64,000 nucleotides of DNA from Lophius americanus (Eukaryota; Chordata; Actinopteri; Lophiiformes; Lophiidae). This document shows positions 61,417 through 64,000 of this stretch, piece by piece. Location: contig JBBDHG010000164.1 in NCBI GenBank assembly GCA_037951165.1, positions 124,001 to 188,000 on the forward strand, given 5' to 3'. Positions within the stretch are counted from its first letter, which is position 1; the number at the start of each line of letters is the position of its first letter. The notes below the pieces were generated by a model that did no database searches, was not told the origin of the DNA, and saw only the letters and a program-made list of their open reading frames with translations. Made by a program: the position numbers and the translations under genes.

Positions 61417-62000
61417 AAATAGGGGCGTCGAACCCAATCACAGAGCGGGGCCAAATATCAAAATGGGCTGATGTTTAATCTAAGATGTATATTCTTGTTT
61501 TATTTACTCATTTGATAGAATTCTGAACAAACCGATGGAATTTATAATCATTTCCAATGAATGTTTTATTTGTTTGTTTTTTATTCACCGACATCAAAGC
61601 AGCCAGAAAACTATATTTCTTCGAGTTACAAAACAAATATAAGATCAATCGGTTTTTAATTAATATCAAAAAGGAACTTTCAACCACCTTTGGTAAAAGT
61701 CTGGGCTGATTTAGCCGTTTCTTTCCTCTGTCGCGATAAAACGGTCAAAGTAGACTGTTTCTCCTCGTGTCTGTACCTGCAGCCAGGAGCAGCTGCTCCT
61801 CAGAAAACAGTCAGGTGTATCGATAACTGATAGCTGATATCTGGCGTCCCTGCTCCTCTGCTGACGTGCCGGCAATGCATTCTGGGATTTGTAGTACATG
61901 GGATGTTTGTTTGTGCTGAATACCAGCGTTCCAGTTGTTATAAAAAATCCGATATTGGCCGGATGTGGCCCCCGGGCCTGGAGTTCGACACGTGGTCTGT
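61417..62000 (+). mobile_element. hAT-like non-autonomous element (copy 2, both ends present)
   Basis: Begins AGGGGCGTCGAACCC and ends GGGCCTGGAGTTCGACACG, an imperfect terminal inverted repeat. The interior matches 17764-18240 in order, and the right half has GCAATGCATTCTGGGATTTG and GGCCGGATGTGGCCCCCG. Confidence 0.78.
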
Positions 62001-62221
62001 GTGACGGCCCATTCAGTAACACGTGGTTTCTGTCACTGATATTTGGGGACTGTTTTAAATCCAGTTGTTTACCAACATTCTAAATTGTCACACCAGTCAA
62101 ATGTTTGAATATGAAAGCTCGTTCAGAAAAGAGAGTTAAAGATGTGCAACGGTTCTGTGTCGTCGTGAGCCAAAGTCAGAATATTCACATCAGCACGACA
62201 GGATGTAAAGGATTATGTACG

Positions 62222-63060
62222 ACCATCAGCCATAACATTGTAAACACTGACAGGTGAAGTGAGGCGCATTGATTATCTTGTTAAAATGGCACCTGTCAGC
62301 GGGGGGGGGGATATATTTGGCAGCAAGTGAACATTTTGTCCTTGGAAGTTGTTGTGTTGGAAGCAAGAAAAATGGGCCGGCAGCTGTACTTTGACACGAA
62401 TGAATTGTGATGGCTAGACAACTGGGTCTGAACATTTCCAAGGCTCATTGATATATGCTGAGCGAAGGCTGGCCCGTGTCGCCTGATCCCACGGAAGAGC
62501 GGCACAAATTGCACAAACAAAAATTGATGCTGGTTCAGAAAGAACAGAAGGGTGTCAGAACGGACCTGGAGTCACCATCAGAACCGGCCTACAGCGCATT
62601 GGAAGAAAGTGGCCTGGTCTTATGAATCATGTTTTTGTTTTTTTTACATCATGAAGTTCACAGACCGTGTTTGTGTCACTTACCCAGGGAAGAAAGGCCC
62701 CCAGGATGCATTATGGGAAGAAGGCAAGATAGGGTAGGCAGTGTGACGCTTTAGGCAAAGTTCTACTGAGAAACCGTGGGATTTGTCACCTCCCTAAACA
62801 TTGTACACCCGTCATGATGATGGTATTCCCTAACCGGAGTGACCCAGCAGGATAATGCTGCCATCTAAACTGCAAAGAAAAAAAAAAAAAGCATAATTTG
62901 GGATAACTGGACAAATAAATCTGATCTGTGGAGGCGCCACCTCACAAAATACAGGACCCAGAAGCTTTGGTGCTAAGATCTCGTTGGCAGACACAGGACC
63001 ATCACTATGAAAGTCTGGTGGTTATATTATTATGGCCGAACGGTCTATGCACTTCAAAAG
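62222..63060 (+). pseudogene. Tc1-like transposase pseudogene with 5' inverted terminal repeat
   Basis: ITR ATCAGCCATAACATTGTAAA, then TGACAGGTGAAGTGAGG, ATATATTTGGCAGCAAGTGA, GTGATGGCTAGACAACTGGG, GGCTCATTGATATATGCTGA, GCGAAGGCTGGCCCGTGT, AAGAAAGTGGCCTGGTCTTA, GCATTATGGGAAGAAGGCAA, AACATTGTACACCC and CAGCAGGATAATGCTGCC. These follow a fish Tc1-like transposase gene with several deletions and frame breaks. The end grades into AT-rich sequence without a clear 3' ITR. Confidence 0.87.
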
Positions 63061-63807
63061 GCGGAGAGGGTGTTCCTGATTCAAATGAGGCAGTGACTAG
63101 AAACCGCCGTCAGGACTTGGCCAGATGGTGAATTTCTTGCTAAGCGCTTCAAAGTCTCACTTAATCATCCCAGCTGTGGTTACAACCGAGTAAAGTACGA
63201 TGTTTCCCCACCTACCCCACCTTCATTGTTCTAGTTGAGCTCAATACCTGGGCTGTTGTGTTTCTGGAACCCTGGGACTTCACACAGAGAACCTTCTGTA
63301 GTCACACCTACATTCACTCACACTATCGCACATATCTTCCTGATGATCTATTAGTTATTTCATCACATCCAGATATGATAATAAAACAAAAACCCAACCT
63401 GACCCGTAATTATCTCCTGCAGCTGTTTCAAAGGTTGATCATTAAATGCAGATTTAGTTCAAATCAGCCGTACGTCTTAATGACAGCGAACGCATCCCAG
63501 CCGTTTCCTCCCATGTTCATCAGCGGTTCTGGGTAAAATGTTGATGCGACACAGATGGAGAGTCTCCTTACGCAGAATCCAACGCCGTTGGAGGTTACTG
63601 ACGTTCAACAGGGTTCCCACCGGGAGTCAGAGATATATCATATATATATATATGTACAATAATAATATATGTACAATGGTTATTTCATTTATTTATTCAT
63701 GTTTGTATTTTTTATGTATATTCAAACAGTTTAGTTTATATTGATAAATATATATTAGATTCTTTTTTATAGCCCACACACACTTATTTTATTTTTTTTG
63801 CCTGTAC
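63061..63807. other. Right flank; no exon recognised
   Basis: No sequence encoding the next FRA10AC1 segment is seen. An AT repeat lies at 63637-63652. Confidence 0.4.
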
Positions 63808-63975
63808 AGAATGTGGGCGGCTCCATCCCACCACAGGGTCCTTGGTCAAGACCCGGAACCCCAATTTCCCAGGCACCTCACAGAACCCGCCCAATGCCCC
63901 CCATGAATGGGTCAAAGCAGGGATATAACTTCACAATGTCGTACTTTGTACAAAAAGATTATAATAAAAGCAATA
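63808..63975 (+). repeat. Interspersed-repeat 3' end
   Basis: GGTCCTTGGTCAAGACCCGG, ATGAATGGGTCAAAGCAGGG and ATATAACTTCACAATGTCGT then AATAAAAGCAAT resemble a common fish retroposon end (GAATGGGTTAAATGCAGAGG...TTTCACTGTG...AATAAA). Class not assigned. Confidence 0.55.
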
Positions 63976-64000
63976 CACTATTATTATTATTTTTATTATA

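Noticed and set aside
61372..64000. Further fra10ac1 exons
   Set aside because: No frame encoding the expected next segment was found. The stretch is accounted for by an hAT-like element, a Tc1-like pseudogene and retroposon ends.

Overview
This is vertebrate nuclear DNA, most likely from a ray-finned fish. It holds split genes with GT-AG introns, no operons, very abundant microsatellites, and decayed copies of typical fish transposon families (RTE and L2-type LINEs, Tc1-like and hAT-like DNA transposons, a tRNA-derived SINE). Four protein-coding genes can be supported. From left to right they are the N-terminal exons of a plce1-like gene (- strand), slc35g1 (- strand, complete), lgi1 (- strand, complete, 10 coding exons) and the first seven coding exons of fra10ac1 (+ strand, running off the right edge). 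As I recall it, human 10q23.33 has the block FRA10AC1-LGI1-SLC35G1-PLCE1 in the same relative orientations, so the window is a conserved syntenic block read from the other side.

Layout. 1-3853: probable plce1 intron, no exon seen. 3854-5680: three plce1-like coding exons. About 5.7-29.4 kb: gene-free intergenic DNA filled with simple repeats, RTE LINE pieces, a SINE, a Tc1-like pseudogene, hAT-like and short terminal-inverted-repeat elements. 29367-37576: slc35g1, with a CpG-rich 5' end. 37.9-41.0 kb: simple repeats and a degenerate satellite. 41035-53478: lgi1, whose introns carry very large simple repeats (a 0.9 kb TACTCC array and a 1.4 kb GGAT array). 53.5-56.9 kb: an AT-rich interval between the divergently transcribed lgi1 and fra10ac1. 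56972-61371: fra10ac1 exons, with nested transposons in the introns and downstream.

The genes share position rather than a pathway. PLCE1 is a Ras/Rap-linked phospholipase, SLC35G1 a membrane transporter-like protein, LGI1 a secreted synaptic protein and FRA10AC1 a nuclear protein. The reconstructed reading frames close exactly: slc35g1 gives 416 codons and lgi1 550 codons, each plus a stop, and the fra10ac1 exons sum to 483 bases in phase. I found no wholly new coding system. The most interesting signals are two introns splitting the lgi1 EPTP-coding region, one flanked by an 11-bp direct repeat spanning both splice sites; repeat arrays pressed against lgi1 splice sites; nested transposons; and several dispersed or tandem repeat families that I cannot name.
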